A stretch of DNA of 64,000 nt from Bacillota bacterium (GTDB lineage: Bacteria; Bacillota; Clostridia; Lachnospirales; Lachnospiraceae): positions 1 through 64,000 of the forward strand of contig JAEZKU010000020.1 in assembly GCA_023436065.1 (NCBI GenBank), written 5' to 3'. Position 1 is the stretch's first letter; every line of letters begins with the position of its first letter. The notes beneath the pieces are model-generated. The model saw nothing but the letters and a program-made list of their open reading frames with translations, ran no database searches and was not told the DNA's origin. This document shows, one piece after another, positions 61,853 through 64,000 of the stretch. Made by a program: the position numbers and the translations under genes.

Positions 61853-62689
61853 ATGTCATATAGGATTATTGGGGACAGTTGTACGGATTTACCGAAGGAA
61901 TTAAAGGAGGATCAGCATTTTAAGCTTGTACCCTTGACTTTGATCGTGGATAATGATTCCATCGTGGATGATGAGAGCTTTGATCAGGCAGACTTCCTTG
62001 AGAAAGTACGTTTATGTCCCAGCAGCCCGAAATCGGCATGTCCTTCACCCGAGGATTATATGAATTATTTTGACTTTGACGGAGACATTTATATTGTAAC
62101 TCTATCTTCTCAGCTTTCCGGTTCCTATAACAGTGCCGAGTTAGCGAAAAAGCTATATCTGGAAGAGCATCCGGATAAGAAGGTAGAGGTAATCGACTCA
62201 AGATCTGCTTCAGTCGGTCAGACACTGATCGCCATGAAAATCAAAGAACTAATTGAACAGAAGCTTCCCTTTGAGACGGTTGTAGAGAAGATACATGCCT
62301 TCCGTGACAGTCTGAAGACCAAATTTGTCCTTGAGTCCTTAGATACGCTTCGTAAGAATGGACGTCTGTCCGGCTTACAGGCAGTGATCTGCAGTGCTTT
62401 GAATATAAAACCGGTAATGGGAGCTACTTCGGAAGGTACCATCTGTAAGGTGGATCAGGCGAGAGGCATTGTAAAAGCACTTATGGCAATGGTAAAATCC
62501 ATTGAAGAGGATGTCATAAAGCCGAGCGAACGTATTTTGGGAATCGCCCATTGCAATAATTATGAACGTGCTTTATTTGTGAAGGAAGAGATTATGAAAA
62601 GGATCCCGTTCAAGGACTGTTTCATAGTCGATACCGCCGGTGTCAGCTCTTTGTATGCGAATGAGGGCGGAATAATTACGGCATATTAA
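61853..62689 (+). CDS. DegV family fatty-acid-binding protein
   Basis: A 278-residue DegV protein (FakB class). The N-terminal domain opens with IIGDSCTDLPKELKEDQHFKLVPLTL; SPKSACPSPEDYMNYF contains the conserved Thr/Ser-x-Pro segment and TLSSQLSGSYNSAELAKKL the second fatty-acid-carboxylate loop. C-terminal domain with LDTLRKNGRLSGLQAV. FakB proteins bind free fatty acids for phosphorylation by FakA; no fakA is nearby. AGGAGG precedes ATG 61853. Confidence 0.93.
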   Translation: MSYRIIGDSCTDLPKELKEDQHFKLVPLTLIVDNDSIVDDESFDQADFLEKVRLCPSSPKSACPSPEDYMNYFDFDGDIYIVTLSSQLSGSYNSAELAKKLYLEEHPDKKVEVIDSRSASVGQTLIAMKIKELIEQKLPFETVVEKIHAFRDSLKTKFVLESLDTLRKNGRLSGLQAVICSALNIKPVMGATSEGTICKVDQARGIVKALMAMVKSIEEDVIKPSERILGIAHCNNYERALFVKEEIMKRIPFKDCFIVDTAGVSSLYANEGGIITAY

Positions 62690-62770
62690 GATTGGCATTG
62701 TCCCGAGGCACCCCGTCTGATCCAAAAGACAACCCCACAGAAAATAGTAGCTGCCAGAGGATAAATTCAG

Positions 62771-62798
62771 TTGACTATGTGAGTATTTGGTTTATAAT
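62771..62798 (+). promoter_or_regulatory. thrS promoter
   Basis: TTGACT (62771-62776), 16-base spacer, TATAAT (62793-62798), just upstream of the T-box leader. Confidence 0.75.
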
Positions 62799-62804
62799 GT
62801 GTAT

Positions 62805-63062
62805 TAATAACATAAGAAAAGCAATGAAGGAAAAGAGTAAATCAACAGGAAGCATCCAGAGAGAGGGACGATAGATGGAAGTTCCTTATGCGGAAATTGA
62901 TTGAAAACCATTCCTGAGCTGTAACACGGAAAATAGTATGTGTTATCGTATGTCTGCGTTAAAGGCTAGGATTTGATGGAATCCGAAGTGAAAAGTTAAG
63001 GTGGAACCGTGCAGAAAATGCACCCTTAGACAGATGATATTTTGTCTTTGGGTGCTTTTTTT
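62805..63062 (+). promoter_or_regulatory. T-box riboswitch of thrS
   Basis: About 260-base leader. Stem I features GATGGAAGTTCC (near 62875) and a likely ACC (Thr) specifier at 62907-62909. T-box sequence AAGGTGGAACCGTGC (62998-63012). Terminator: GCACCC (63020-63025) and AGAC pair with GTCT and GGGTGC (63050-63055), then seven T. Uncharged tRNA-Thr should bind and prevent termination, so the synthetase is made when threonine is scarce. Confidence 0.92.
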
Positions 63063-63138
63063 ATTCGCTGCACGTCAATTCAAAATTCGTAATTCTTTTC
63101 TTATGTTATCAATTTTATTACCGAAAGGAGACCAAGGA

Positions 63139-64000
63139 ATGAAAGTGATAATGAAGAATGGAGAAATGATCGAAAGCTCATTTGGTGAGGAGGGGGGAAG
63201 GAATGCGTTGCGCCATACTGCTGCCCATATCATGGCACAGGCAGTAAAGCGCTTATATCCCGAGACGAAATGTGCGATAGGACCTGCAATAGAAAATGGG
63301 TTCTATTATGATTTTGAATTTACCTTTGAGTTTACTGCTGAAGATTTGCTTGCAGTTGAAGCAGAGATGAAACGGATCGTAAAGGAAGCTTTGCCGATGA
63401 AGCATTATTTCGTAAGCCGGGCTGATGCGATCAGAGAGATGGAGGAACGTCGGGAAAGCTATAAGCTGGAACTGCTTGCTGAACTGCCGGAAAGTGAACA
63501 GATCAGCTTCTTTCGTCAGGGAGACTATATGGAACTGTGTGCCGGTCAGCATGTAGTAAATACCGGCCTTGTTAAAGCAATCAAGCTGACAGCACTTGCA
63601 GGAGCTTATTGGAGAGGTGATGAAAAGAACCGGATGCTGACAAGAATCTATGGGACAGCATTTCCAAATCAGAGTGAACTGGATGAGTATCTGAGACAGC
63701 TGGAAGAAGCAAAAGCGAGAGATCACCGAAGAATTGGTAAGGAGCTTGGCTTATTCACGCTCATGGAGGAAGGACCTGGTTTTCCTTTTTTTCTTCCAAA
63801 GGGGATGGTTCTAAAGAATTTACTGCTTGATTATTGGAGAAGAATTCATGAGCGTGAAGGCTATGTGGAAATATCCTCACCAATGATGCTAAGACGTGAG
63901 TTATGGGAGACCTCCGGACATTGGGAAAAATATCGTGAAAATATGTATACTACAGAAATTGACGATATGGATTTCGCAGTAAAGCCTATGAATTGTCCGG
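63139..64000 (+). CDS. thrS: Threonyl-tRNA synthetase lacking most of the TGS domain (partial)
   Basis: Open from ATG 63139 (AAAGGAG upstream) to the window end, about 287 codons. Only ~20 residues precede the editing domain, which starts at ALRHTAAHIMAQAVKRLYP (HxxxH). In ordinary ThrRS a ~60-residue TGS domain comes first; here its first strand (MKVIMKNGEMIESSF) runs straight into the editing domain. Further motifs: GDYMELCAGQHVVNTG (usual form CRGPHV), RDHRRIGKELGLF, GPGFPFFLPKG, and VKPMNCP at the window edge. T-box control confirms the amino acid. It could be a secondary synthetase of ThrZ type. Confidence 0.93.
   Translation, partial: MKVIMKNGEMIESSFGEEGGRNALRHTAAHIMAQAVKRLYPETKCAIGPAIENGFYYDFEFTFEFTAEDLLAVEAEMKRIVKEALPMKHYFVSRADAIREMEERRESYKLELLAELPESEQISFFRQGDYMELCAGQHVVNTGLVKAIKLTALAGAYWRGDEKNRMLTRIYGTAFPNQSELDEYLRQLEEAKARDHRRIGKELGLFTLMEEGPGFPFFLPKGMVLKNLLLDYWRRIHEREGYVEISSPMMLRRELWETSGHWEKYRENMYTTEIDDMDFAVKPMNCP

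Noticed and set aside
62692..62874. 60-codon ORF between degV and thrS
   Set aside because: It spans the thrS promoter and the T-box start; no ribosome site.

Overview
The window looks like chromosomal DNA of a low-to-moderate GC anaerobic Firmicute of the class Clostridia, most likely Lachnospiraceae. Grounds: strong AGGAGG-type ribosome sites, a FabT/FabK/FabZ fatty-acid operon, type III glutamine synthetase, rubrerythrin, T-box control of a tRNA synthetase, a CIRCE operator and DUF1540/DUF6320/DUF5721-type proteins. No species is claimed.

Layout. 1-6.1 kb is an accessory island ending at a tRNA-Gly gene: an XRE regulator, an S51 peptidase, two orphan proteins, a tyrosine recombinase with an unusually structured ~400 nt leader, and a Tn916/phage-like integrase. 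Short tRNA-end repeats flank its right edge, and a degraded tRNA-end remnant lies at 1.7 kb. 6.2-9.9 kb holds an AraC regulator/nitroreductase pair, mutY and an SH3b lipoprotein. 10-14 kb is leucine synthesis (divergent LysR, leuB-leuC-leuD). 14-19.2 kb holds an ATPase, a LysM/repeat protein, a DUF1540 protein, an AI-2E-type permease and a DUF47/PiT phosphate unit with a Pho-box-like repeat. 19.6-27 kb is amino-acid synthesis (ilvD-ilvB, serC-serA, DUF1015). 27-34.4 kb carries rubrerythrin, a secreted M16 peptidase, a YesL-like protein and glnN.

35-45 kb is a complete fatty-acid synthesis operon in one direction: fabT-fabH-acpP-fabK-fabD-fabG-fabF-accB-fabZ-accC-accD-accA. A FabT-type palindrome sits on its promoter, a hairpin lies between the acpP ribosome site and start, and a five-unit 18-bp palindrome array separates fabD from fabG. 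45-48 kb has a C39-like protein and an ABC-F ATPase on the minus strand, followed by an ~800 bp non-coding stretch with a long imperfect palindrome.

48.6-54.7 kb holds two paralogous AgrC-like GHKL sensor kinases flanking a large secreted repeat protein whose reading frame is cut by one in-frame TAA just after the signal peptide. 54.8-58.6 kb is a cluster of an HSL-type esterase, a condensation-fold acyltransferase, a zinc-ribbon membrane protein and a TraX-like membrane protein, with a 59-residue ORF convergent on TraX. 58.9-64 kb carries a DUF5721-like gene whose last codons double as half of a CIRCE operator for htpG, an HtpG with a His-rich insertion, degV, and a T-box leader in front of a threonyl-tRNA synthetase that lacks most of the TGS domain and runs off the window end.

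No CRISPR array, rRNA gene or intact IS element was seen. The least explained items are the structured leader of the first recombinase, the palindrome array inside the fab operon, the interrupted surface protein between twin kinases, and the two long hairpin elements at 34.6 and 48.1 kb.
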